Assembly (NCBI GenBank): GCA_938014855.1
Contig: CALLQM010000161.1
Location: forward strand, 1 to 5,546
Origin: an uncultured Clostridia bacterium
GTDB taxonomy: Bacteria > Bacillota > Clostridia > Oscillospirales > Ruminococcaceae
Length of the DNA: 5,546 nucleotides
Direction: 5' to 3'
In this document: one piece after another, positions 1 to 5,402 of the stretch
How the letters are laid out: the number at the start of each line of letters is the position of its first letter
Numbering within the stretch: position 1 is the stretch's first letter
Translations under genes and position numbers: made by a program
The notes under the pieces: model-generated
The model's input: only the letters and a program-made list of their open reading frames with translations
What the model was told of the DNA's origin: nothing
Databases searched by the model: none

Positions 1-691
1 GAATTCTTGCTTCCGGGAACAACTCCTCTAATAAACATCCAAGATGGAGATATTCTTTTTCATCTATAGTACAAATCAGCACAGAACAATTAGGATTTAA
101 AACCCTTTTTGCTATTAGCAACCGCTTTTTCATCATCGAAAGCCATTTGCTATGCCTGTAAGCATCATTGGAATCCACATAGTCGTTGTTATATTTCCAG
201 TCCCTTGCCCCTGTGTTATAGGGCGGGTCTATGTATATGCAATCCACTTGTCCCTCGTAAAGGTACTCCAAAAGCTGAAGAGCATGGTAGTTATCCGCTT
301 CAATAATCGTGTGCCAGAGACTGTCATTCGGCGCATTTTCCACTTTAGCAATGGGTTCGAGCGAAGGAAAAATAGGATCGCCAAACTGTGCCACAGCAAC
401 CAGATCGCATAAAGGTATGGTTGTTATTTCTGACGATACTTTATCCTCACAGACGGCAGTTTTGTCGTCAATTTTTTTTACTATGTAAATTTGGTTTAGT
501 TTTCCTGTCTTGCGTGCAACGGTCGAATCGCACCTTATGGGCACGCCATAGAGGGGAGTGCATTCAGGGACATGTTCCTCAAATACCAGACCGAACTTTT
601 TATTTTTACTGATGCGGGTTACTTCCTCCGTCAACCGTTCACGCAGCATTGGGTCAGTAATTTGCTGTAATAGGTCTTTAATAGCCGCCAT
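1..691 (-). CDS. Site-specific adenine DNA methyltransferase (beta-class, type III Mod-like), C-terminus outside window
   Basis: Probably transfers a methyl group from S-adenosylmethionine to adenine N6 in a specific DNA site. The reading frame is open for 230 codons from ATG at 691 and runs off the left edge. Seen: DPPYNTG (motif IV, catalytic) at residues 155-161, preceded by EADNYHALQLL and CIYI, then a SVLICTIDEKEY stretch near 203-214. This order matches beta-class enzymes such as type III Mod subunits. Their SAM-binding FxGxG motif lies after motif IV, so it would be outside the window. Residues 1-130 hold a family-like N-terminal region (FGLVFEEHVPE at 33-43). The start has AGGAGA nine bases upstream, and the stop codon of the ATPase gene overlaps that site, so translation is probably coupled. 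Function as a restriction partner, a self-marking enzyme or an orphan methylase cannot be decided without the downstream gene. Confidence 0.9.
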   Translation of the reverse strand, partial: MAAIKDLLQQITDPMLRERLTEEVTRISKNKKFGLVFEEHVPECTPLYGVPIRCDSTVARKTGKLNQIYIVKKIDDKTAVCEDKVSSEITTIPLCDLVAVAQFGDPIFPSLEPIAKVENAPNDSLWHTIIEADNYHALQLLEYLYEGQVDCIYIDPPYNTGARDWKYNNDYVDSNDAYRHSKWLSMMKKRLLIAKRVLNPNCSVLICTIDEKEYLHLGCLLEELFPEARI

Positions 692-705
692 GTGCTTTTA
701 TCTCC

Positions 706-2409
706 TTATTCTTCATCGTTTCGCTGTTCTGTTTTTGCTTTATCTTCGGCATCTGCTCTGGAAATGGGCTCCGTCTCTGGCACAGCATTTTGCCGGCTCC
801 AAGACTTGCCAAACAATTCATTCCCCACGGACAGGCGGAGAACTGACGCCTTATCAACGATTTTGTATGTATTTGGTGTATAAGTATCTGCCTTATCAAA
901 TGCGATGAACACTTGCTTGCCGCTTTCACCGCTTTTCTGATACAAACCAAGTATCTGTTCAAAATCGGCATCCTCTATACGCTTAACGATGCTTGAATCA
1001 TGAATCAGAACAGGGAGCGGAGTTAAAGCGAGCATACTCAGATCGTATACCACAAGACTCTTAAACGCTGTTCCTTCACTCTTATCATCGGGGGTTTCAA
1101 ACTCAAAGGTCTTGTCCGGTTTTAGCGTCAATTCTGGTGCGGTTCTGTCACCGCCGGTAATAATATCATTAATTCGCTTCATTTCAGCGTTCACTTCATC
1201 CTGAGCAGCGGCGAGAGCTTCTTCCTGCCGCTTACGGAGATTCGCCAGCAGATGTTCGATCTCCTTGCGCTTTTCCATTTGCTCCATTTCGCCTTGCAGC
1301 GCTTCATTCTCTTCAACCAGTTTTTCTATTTCCCGTGACACACGGGCGTACTGAGTAAGAATGGATTGCGAGAGAGATTTGGCGACTCCTGAACCCTCGA
1401 TTTGCTTCTCATAGTTTGCAATATCAGCATCTATGTATTCAATTTGCGGTGTCAGCCGTGCAATTTCTTCCTCAATGTCAGCGCGAAGAAAACCGTTGAT
1501 CTTAGCATGGAAAGCTTCAACATCAGTAAAAGCATCAATTTTAGCATCAGGGAAAAAACGGAGCAGAGCCGAAAAGTCTTTTTTTAGCACTCCGTCATTA
1601 CCAGGCATATTGTTGCGGACTGCATTAAGCTGGGATATCAAACGGCTCTTCCGGCGGCTCAGTTTACCCAACTCACTCTTAATTTCAGCAAGCCGCTCCG
1701 CTTGCTGCGGATCAATACCCAAAGCGCGCAGGTTGGCCTCTTCATTTTGCCTGCACAGCCTCTCCCGGCGCTTTTCCAGACTTTCTATTTTATCCTTATT
1801 CTCGCCAATCTCAGCCGTGATATCCGATATGGAACGCTCCGCTTGTTTGCGTGGCTTGATGCCATAGCTTTCTTCGGCGGTTTTCAGATTCTGGATAGCT
1901 TCAAACTTATCCAATAATTTCATAAGGTACTCTACAGCCGTTGCCATTGATTCGCGCTCGCTTTGCAGAGGCTTGTGTTCATTATGGCTTCCATGGCCGT
2001 AAATACGGAAGAATCTTTCTACAATTTCATCAAAAGTAATACCCCTCAGAAGTATTCTATACTCGTGGAACAGCCATTTGCGATAGTTCGGCACACTCAT
2101 TTCCTCAATGACATGGAACTGGCTGTCGCAGCGATTCACCACGGACGGGCGGCTTGTGCTTCGAGAAAAAAAGTAGGAAAAGCCATCAAATTCAAAGATG
2201 AAGTTTATCGTGTGGTGATCAAGATGAGTGATCACATCCTTTGCGGATTTTGGGTAGTTATCCCCTCCAAATACAAAATCCAGTATCAGCAGAAAAGTGG
2301 ACTTGCCAATAGCGTTGCTGCCATCCGAACTGCCAAGGATGACGTTAAGCCCAGGCCGGAAATCCTCCGGCTGAGTTTTAAACTTCTCGCATGTTATCCG
2401 CTTTAACAT
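706..2409 (-). CDS. DUF2326-type coiled-coil ABC ATPase (ATPase of an ABC-3C system)
   Basis: A 567-residue cytoplasmic SMC/Rad50-like ATPase, probably the motor or sensor of the ABC-three-component system. Seen: Walker A GSNAIGKS at residues 30-37, followed by LDFVFGGDNY; charged heptad-like segments at about 185-265 and 308-420 that predict an antiparallel coiled coil; and between them FFPDAK (285-290) and EAFHAKI (298-304), which resemble the conserved centre of DUF2326 proteins. The C-terminal half-domain has a degenerate signature, SEGTAFKS (444-451), and VLIHDS (467-472) where a Walker B would be. There are no membrane segments. A charged tail of about 30 residues ends the protein. ATG at 2409 has GGAGGT eight bases upstream, inside the end of the preceding gene, which it overlaps by 32 bp. 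Family assignment is strong; the cellular trigger and the DNA or RNA substrate are unknown. Confidence 0.9.
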   Translation of the reverse strand: MLKRITCEKFKTQPEDFRPGLNVILGSSDGSNAIGKSTFLLILDFVFGGDNYPKSAKDVITHLDHHTINFIFEFDGFSYFFSRSTSRPSVVNRCDSQFHVIEEMSVPNYRKWLFHEYRILLRGITFDEIVERFFRIYGHGSHNEHKPLQSERESMATAVEYLMKLLDKFEAIQNLKTAEESYGIKPRKQAERSISDITAEIGENKDKIESLEKRRERLCRQNEEANLRALGIDPQQAERLAEIKSELGKLSRRKSRLISQLNAVRNNMPGNDGVLKKDFSALLRFFPDAKIDAFTDVEAFHAKINGFLRADIEEEIARLTPQIEYIDADIANYEKQIEGSGVAKSLSQSILTQYARVSREIEKLVEENEALQGEMEQMEKRKEIEHLLANLRKRQEEALAAAQDEVNAEMKRINDIITGGDRTAPELTLKPDKTFEFETPDDKSEGTAFKSLVVYDLSMLALTPLPVLIHDSSIVKRIEDADFEQILGLYQKSGESGKQVFIAFDKADTYTPNTYKIVDKASVLRLSVGNELFGKSWSRQNAVPETEPISRADAEDKAKTEQRNDEE

Positions 2410-2626
2410 AGTGGAGTACCTCCGTCCCGTCAGGTATTTCTATTTGCCCAAGTTTATACAAACAATCAAGAGCATCAAGAAATATGCTTATTTCCGATAC
2501 CTTTGTCCGTGTCGCTTCGAGCAGTTCATGCGGGGTCATATCCCGCTCCTCTAATTTCTCCAAGATAGGCGCAAAGAGAGCAATGACGCTATCGGAGAAA
2601 GAATTAACTTTGCTTGGTATTTTCAT
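2378..2626 (-). CDS. ABC-3C system middle component 6-like small protein
   Basis: An 82-residue protein that opens with MKIPSKVNSFSDSV, the pattern I know for ABC-3C middle component 6 proteins. It continues with LEKLEERDMTPHELLEAT (about residues 24-41), a helical segment around EISIFLDALDCLYKLG, and a short strand pair near IEIPDGTEVLHYV. This is consistent with a winged-helix fold used as an adaptor between ATPase and effector. I chose ATG at 2626 rather than the in-frame GTG at 2638: AAAGGTG sits about ten bases before the ATG but would abut the GTG, and family members start with this M-x-IPSK pattern. The gene overlaps the upstream HNH-like gene by 23 bp and the ATPase gene by 32 bp, so the three products are probably made in a fixed ratio. 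Role in the complex is inferred from the family. Confidence 0.85.
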   Translation of the reverse strand: MKIPSKVNSFSDSVIALFAPILEKLEERDMTPHELLEATRTKVSEISIFLDALDCLYKLGQIEIPDGTEVLHYVKADNMREV

Positions 2627-4040
2627 TGAACAAATCACACCTTTTCACTAAATATCCAACAATGATCTCACAGGCATCTCTATGTCTCTGTCCAACTTGT
2701 GAAAATAGTTTTTCAACTAAGAGATCTGCTATGTATTCCTGTGGATCGATGATATCTGATTTTTGCTGTATTCCACTTTCGAGCAGCTTATAAGCGGATT
2801 TCATTAACTCCCCAAACATATTCGTGTCAAATCCAATTTCCTGTTCAAGACGGGAGCAAGTGTTTTTTACAGTTTTATATAAGCGAGCCATACTCGCATT
2901 AATCTTGTCCTTCAGGAAAGGTTCGTGAATCTTACGATCAATCTCAACCAAATCTTTGATATCTGTTGGCTCCAGTCCTTGCGCGTTCTTTGTCTTATGA
3001 ACTTCTCGCAGAACGGTCTCTATTTCATCCTGAAACTTAATGCCGGATATTCTGTCAAGAAATGCCTGAATATCCGCGCAACGGTGTTTTTTTTCAAGCA
3101 ACTCTGCTATTTCATCAGATGACATCGCCGGAACAAGAGGAGCACATTCGTTTGTACATAATGCTACCGCATTTTCATAGCTGTCCGCTTCATCTGGTAA
3201 CTGCTTCAAATAGACAATTTCACAGTTTTTAACCGGAATCTTCCCTCGCTTGGGAATTCCAAGATAACCACCGCAATATAAACACTTACCATTAGCTTCT
3301 GACAGCAGAGTAACAAGCAGGGAATCGTCCTGTTTTGATGGCTGAGGTAATTGCTTGATTTTGTCTATCACATACTCTGCGACACCTTCGGCGAATTCTG
3401 TATCGGTCTTTCCGTTTCTATAATCATAAGTGCAGATCCGATCTGACACATTATCCTCAAGGAGCGTTATTTCTTCAATCCGAGATGTGAAGGAAAGAAC
3501 ATACTCTTGTGTAACAGACCGAATCGTCTTTTTGCCGCTTCGGTTCGTAGTGTTTGTGACAACATATAAAAAGACTCCGGCCAAAAACGAATGAAAACAG
3601 AATTCGGTTTGGGATGCCAATTCTTTTTTTGTTATGCCATTGACCAGTTCGACTTTCGTATCATCGTAAATACCATGTATTTTCTTCCCATCTTTTTCAG
3701 GAAAATCATTACCAATCATGTCTTTAAGCGCCAGGATTATCTGCTTGGATAAATTACTGTCCAACAGATTGATGACATTGTTCTTAAAGTAGCTGGCTAC
3801 TTCTTGTGGAACGGCGTTGCGGGCTGGCCCAGTAATATCTTTTGAGAGGTTTTGTTCACACCGCAGTAATTTTGATGTGGCATCTTCTCTGACACGATCT
3901 GCATTTTCCTGCCCTGAAAAGGTAAACTCATAATTGGGGGCAACAGAATGAAGAAGTGCTTCGCACAACTGCTTATTATCAATATTAACTGCCTTGCACG
4001 GAACAAGAATCGCTAAATATGAGCCAAAACATAACCTCAT
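2604..4040 (-). CDS. ABC-3C effector-like protein with degenerate HNH/zinc core and C-terminal ABC-3C domain
   Basis: A 478-residue protein, probably the third component of the ABC-3C system. The start MRLCFGSYLAIL and the stretches ILALKDMIG (102-110), TKKEL (137-141) and SFLAGVFLYV (151-160) resemble ABC-3C-linked proteins often labelled HNH endonuclease. An HNH-like module spans about 250-305: C253-x2-C256 and C295-x3-C299 are likely zinc ligands and N290 is retained. Where the catalytic D-H of an HNH nuclease is expected the sequence reads EIVYLKQL, so the histidine appears to be absent. The rest, about 310-478, is helical and likely the ABC-3C C-terminal domain (exact subtype not determined). 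ATG at 4040 is preferred over ATG at 4055 because GGAGGG lies seven bases before 4040 and inside the first codons of the longer form. Nuclease activity is therefore uncertain. Confidence 0.8.
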   Translation of the reverse strand: MRLCFGSYLAILVPCKAVNIDNKQLCEALLHSVAPNYEFTFSGQENADRVREDATSKLLRCEQNLSKDITGPARNAVPQEVASYFKNNVINLLDSNLSKQIILALKDMIGNDFPEKDGKKIHGIYDDTKVELVNGITKKELASQTEFCFHSFLAGVFLYVVTNTTNRSGKKTIRSVTQEYVLSFTSRIEEITLLEDNVSDRICTYDYRNGKTDTEFAEGVAEYVIDKIKQLPQPSKQDDSLLVTLLSEANGKCLYCGGYLGIPKRGKIPVKNCEIVYLKQLPDEADSYENAVALCTNECAPLVPAMSSDEIAELLEKKHRCADIQAFLDRISGIKFQDEIETVLREVHKTKNAQGLEPTDIKDLVEIDRKIHEPFLKDKINASMARLYKTVKNTCSRLEQEIGFDTNMFGELMKSAYKLLESGIQQKSDIIDPQEYIADLLVEKLFSQVGQRHRDACEIIVGYLVKRCDLFNENTKQS

Positions 4041-4072
4041 GCCGAAACCCTCCATTCAAACTGAACTGTATC

Positions 4073-4285
4073 CTATTTATTTTCTTCATCAATGTAATCG
4101 ACGATATCCCCAATATTACACCTGAGAGCCTTACATATGCGCGCCAAAACGTCCATGCTGACCGGCAGTTCTTTGCCTAACTTTGCCATAGTAGTTGTAG
4201 TTAAGCCCGTCATAGCCATCAAATCTTTTTTCATCATTTTTCTATCTATCAGTATTTTCCATAGCTTGTTGTAGCTGAACGCCAT
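4073..4285 (-). CDS. Small Cro/CI-type HTH regulator, probable autorepressor of the defence operon
   Basis: A 70-residue, almost pure helix-turn-helix protein. It begins MAFSYNKLWKILIDRKMMKK. The HTH follows: DLMAMTGLTTTTMAKLGK (residues 21-38) supplies the turn and recognition helix, and MDVLARICKALRCNIGDIVD (44-63) is the usual closing helix pair of the HTH_26/Cro-CI group. Such proteins bind short palindromes as dimers. The ATG at 4285 has GGAGGAG about six bases upstream. A longer in-frame form from 4408 would begin upstream of the promoter and add a non-homologous N-terminus, so it is rejected. It is the first gene of the operon, 32 bp before the HNH-like gene, and two palindromes sit over its promoter. 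Regulation of the operon is inferred from this arrangement; an antitoxin-like partner role is less likely but possible. Confidence 0.88.
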   Translation of the reverse strand: MAFSYNKLWKILIDRKMMKKDLMAMTGLTTTTMAKLGKELPVSMDVLARICKALRCNIGDIVDYIDEENK

Positions 4286-4312
4286 AATATCTCCTCCAAA
4301 GAGCTTTGCCCT

Positions 4313-4327
4313 CAAATAGCCTATTTG
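4313..4327. promoter_or_regulatory. Perfect 15-bp palindrome over the expected operon start site
   Basis: CAAATAG-C-CTATTTG has two perfect 7-bp arms around a single central base. It covers the expected transcription start (about 4325, minus strand) of the defence operon. A dimeric repressor bound here would block initiation, so it is a candidate operator for the small HTH protein. As RNA the loop would be too small for a stable hairpin, which favours a DNA-level role. Confidence 0.55.
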
Positions 4328-4331
4328 GAAT

Positions 4332-4360
4332 ATTTTATCACGTTTTGAGACTGATATCAA
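4332..4360 (-). promoter_or_regulatory. Sigma-A promoter of the ABC-3C/methyltransferase operon
   Basis: Read on the minus strand, TTGATA (4360-4355) is followed after exactly 17 bp by TAAAAT (4337-4332), preceded by TGA to give an extended -10. Both hexamers match the consensus at five of six positions. The predicted start is near 4325, giving a 5' leader of about 40 nt before the GGAGGAG site of the HTH gene. No other equally good promoter was seen for the operon. Confidence 0.75.
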
Positions 4361-4372
4361 GGTTAACTTGAT
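4356..4372. promoter_or_regulatory. 17-bp imperfect palindrome overlapping the -35 box, candidate operator
   Basis: ATCAAGGTTAACTTGAT has two 6-bp arms (ATCAAG and CTTGAT) plus a matched pair near the centre; one base pair is mismatched. It overlaps the -35 hexamer of the minus-strand promoter by five bases. Size and symmetry fit a Cro/CI-type dimer site. Binding by the adjacent HTH protein is inferred. Confidence 0.55.
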
Positions 4373-4403
4373 TAACGCTGATATTGGCTTTACATGTTTA
4401 GAC

Positions 4404-4415
4404 TTCATGCATGAA
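4404..4415. promoter_or_regulatory. 12-bp perfect palindrome between the divergent promoters
   Basis: TTCATGCATGAA is perfectly self-complementary. It lies just upstream of the plus-strand extended -10 at 4418-4426 and about 45 bp behind the minus-strand -35. Its half-site differs from those of the other two palindromes, so it may bind another regulator. A chance occurrence is possible. Confidence 0.3.
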
Positions 4416-4417
4416 CT

Positions 4418-4426
4418 TGGTACAAT
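4418..4426 (+). promoter_or_regulatory. Possible plus-strand extended -10 promoter
   Basis: TGGTACAAT is an extended -10 element (TGn plus TACAAT, five of six). The expected -35 position (around 4398-4403, TTAGAC) is poor, so activity would depend on the extended element or an activator. The start would be near 4433, giving a short transcript that meets the hairpin at 4500-4526 before reaching the 52-residue gene. Confidence 0.35.
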
Positions 4427-4499
4427 ATTAAAAATTCGCTACTCGCACTCTATCGGAAAGCTATTCCCACACCTCCAAGCTTGTCCCATAAATTAGTAT

Positions 4500-4535
4500 G
4501 CTGTTATTGCGTAAGGCGATAACAGCTTTTGCTTT
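4500..4535 (+). terminator. Terminator-like hairpin upstream of the small gene
   Basis: GCTGTTATTGC (4500-4510) pairs with GCGATAACAGC (4516-4526) over 11 bp with one G-U pair and a 5-nt loop. It is followed by TTTTGCTTT, a slightly interrupted U tract on the plus strand. The minus-strand downstream side lacks a T run, so it acts, if at all, in the plus direction. It could end a transcript entering from the left, end a short RNA of about 100 nt started near 4433, or attenuate the 4583 gene. Confidence 0.6.
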
Positions 4536-4582
4536 ATATGCCTGAACACTCACAAATCAGTCGAGGGGAGGGAAGTATTTCT

Positions 4583-4741
4583 ATGACCGAAGTAAGAAAC
4601 CTGAATAAAAAACGCATCGGCGATATGAGCAGCGATCAACGTCTGTTTGAAATTCAGATAAAAGATTGCGTTACTCGCATCACCGTAAATACCGATGGCA
4701 CGTTGAACATAACGCATGATCGTGTAAAACCTGTAGCATAA
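4583..4741 (+). CDS. Unrecognised 52-residue protein ahead of the sigma-like gene
   Basis: I do not recognise a named family. The protein is short, soluble and mixed-charge: a basic N-terminus (NLNKKR, residues 5-10), then SSDQRLFEIQIKDCVTRITV and NTDGTLNITHD, an alternating hydrophobic pattern suggesting a small beta sheet. There is no signal peptide, membrane helix or metal cluster; one cysteine is present. ATG at 4583 is preferred over the in-frame ATG at 4529 because a purine-rich GGGGAGGG lies about 11 bases before it, while 4529 falls in the U tract of the hairpin. Position and strand suggest it is cotranscribed with the sigma-like gene as part of the mobile-element backbone; this is inference. 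Confidence 0.65.
   Translation: MTEVRNLNKKRIGDMSSDQRLFEIQIKDCVTRITVNTDGTLNITHDRVKPVA
4703..4730 (+). promoter_or_regulatory. Weak candidate promoter inside the small gene for the structured leader
   Basis: TTGAAC (4703-4708) and TAAAAC (4725-4730) are separated by 16 bp; each matches four of six consensus bases. The start would fall near 4737, just before the nested inverted repeats at 4762-4878, so a dedicated leader RNA for the sigma-like gene is conceivable. The match is marginal and could be coincidental. Confidence 0.22.
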
Positions 4742-4761
4742 CCGTACCTCAGTAATAAAAA

Positions 4762-4878
4762 TGAAATCCGCCAGAACGCAAGACGGCAGTGCGGAACTTC
4801 CTGCAAAGGAGGTTCTCCTGCCGTCTTGTTTCGTTTATGCGGATTCGATGGCTCCGGCGGATTTCAAAAATTTGAAAT
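4762..4878 (+). promoter_or_regulatory. Nested inverted-repeat leader RNA upstream of the sigma-like gene
   Basis: Three levels of pairing are visible. Outer: TGAAATCCGCC (4762-4772) with GGCGGATTTCA (4856-4866), 11 perfect pairs. Inner: CAAGACGGCAG (4779-4789) with CTGCCGTCTTG (4818-4828), 11 perfect pairs, extended across a bulge by AACG/CGTT. Its apical region holds AAAGGAGG (4806-4812). A second element, ATTTCAAA (4861-4868) with TTTGAAAT (4871-4878), lies immediately before the AAAGGAG site of the next gene and shares bases with the outer 3' arm, so the two cannot form together. ATCCGC can also pair with GCGGAT at 4839-4844 instead. Mutually exclusive folds suggest attenuation or translation control. 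No known riboswitch class was recognised. The repeats could alternatively be a DNA-protein or recombination site. Confidence 0.6.
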
Positions 4879-4895
4879 TCAAAGGAGCAGATTTT

Positions 4896-5348
4896 ATGAA
4901 AAGCATCAAAAGAGACACTCAGCATCAGAGGGAGATCAAGAAAAAATACCAAATCAAGGTGCAGGGTCAGCTTGTGCCGGTCAGCGAAGAAGTCTATGTT
5001 ACCTATCACCGCATGAAGCGCCGTGAAACCTATCTGGAGGAAAGGGATATGGCACACGGCGTCTTTTATTACAGTGCCATGGATACGGTGGAAACAACAG
5101 GTGAGGATGGGATTCCAGACCTTGCTTCTCCCCGTGTGGAGGATGTGGTCGTGGACAAGCTCATAGCGGAAAAGCTCCACCGATGCCTCGCACAGCTTTC
5201 TAAGGAGGAACAGGCTTTAATCTTTGCCCTGTACTTTCAAGGAAAATCTCAGTCGGAATTGGAGCGGGAAACCGGTATCAAGCAACAAACTATCAGCTAC
5301 CGTGAACGACAGATTCGGCTGAAGCTCAAAAAAATGATAGAAAAGTAA
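4896..5348 (+). CDS. Sigma-70 region 4-like HTH protein of mobile-element type
   Basis: A 150-residue protein whose C-terminal part looks like sigma region 4: LSKEEQALIFALYFQGKSQS (about 101-120) followed by ELERETGIKQQTISYRERQ, the HTH and recognition helix, then a basic KLKKMIEK end. No region 2 is seen, so it would not act as a complete sigma factor. The N-terminal 90 residues are charged and include VPVSEEVYVTYHRMKRRE, a stretch I associate with proteins of Clostridia conjugative elements, where they are thought to control element genes. ATG at 4896 is chosen because AAAGGAG lies about eight bases upstream. An in-frame ATG at 4761 has no binding site and would put the inverted-repeat leader into the protein. 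An intrinsic terminator follows 15 bp after the stop. Confidence 0.82.
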   Translation: MKSIKRDTQHQREIKKKYQIKVQGQLVPVSEEVYVTYHRMKRRETYLEERDMAHGVFYYSAMDTVETTGEDGIPDLASPRVEDVVVDKLIAEKLHRCLAQLSKEEQALIFALYFQGKSQSELERETGIKQQTISYRERQIRLKLKKMIEK

Positions 5349-5363
5349 AAATATTTTTTGTAG

Positions 5364-5402
5364 ACCCCCTCACGAAATCGGCTTAGTAGTGAGGGGGTTT
5401 TT
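5364..5402 (+). terminator. Intrinsic terminator after the sigma-like gene
   Basis: ACCCCCTCAC (5364-5373) pairs perfectly with GTGAGGGGGT (5389-5398) around a 15-nt loop, and the stem can extend by two more pairs. It runs into TTTTT then CTATT. A run of T (5354-5359) precedes it, so weak action on the minus strand is possible. It ends the 4583-5348 transcription unit. Confidence 0.9.

Noticed and set aside
1..6. GAATTC at the exact window start as a cloning junction
   Set aside because: The coding frame is uninterrupted to the edge and an EcoRI site alone is not evidence of an artefact.
109..612. Plus-strand open frames over the methyltransferase
   Set aside because: The minus strand encodes DPPYNTG and related motifs without interruption for 230 codons; the plus-strand products look like random translation.
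706..2409. Several plus-strand open frames within the ATPase gene (for example 1433-1867 and 1963-2406)
   Set aside because: They are antisense shadows of a well-supported coding sequence with recognisable domains and carry no binding sites or family features.
2627..2638. GTG start at 2638 for the middle component
   Set aside because: The ribosome binding site would touch the GTG; spacing and family pattern fit ATG at 2626.
4352..4359. TGATATCA 8-bp palindrome as a separate operator
   Set aside because: Too short to stand alone and it overlaps the better 17-bp palindrome.
4286..4408. In-frame upstream start at 4408 for the HTH protein
   Set aside because: It would lie upstream of the predicted promoter and palindromes; GGAGGAG supports ATG at 4285.
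4761..4895. In-frame ATG at 4761 giving a 195-residue sigma-like protein
   Set aside because: No ribosome binding site precedes it, and the extra 45 codons coincide with nested inverted repeats; AAAGGAG supports the start at 4896.
4749..5180. Minus-strand open frame of 143 codons opposite the sigma-like gene
   Set aside because: No binding site, histidine/phenylalanine-rich shadow composition, and the plus strand encodes a clear region 4-like HTH.
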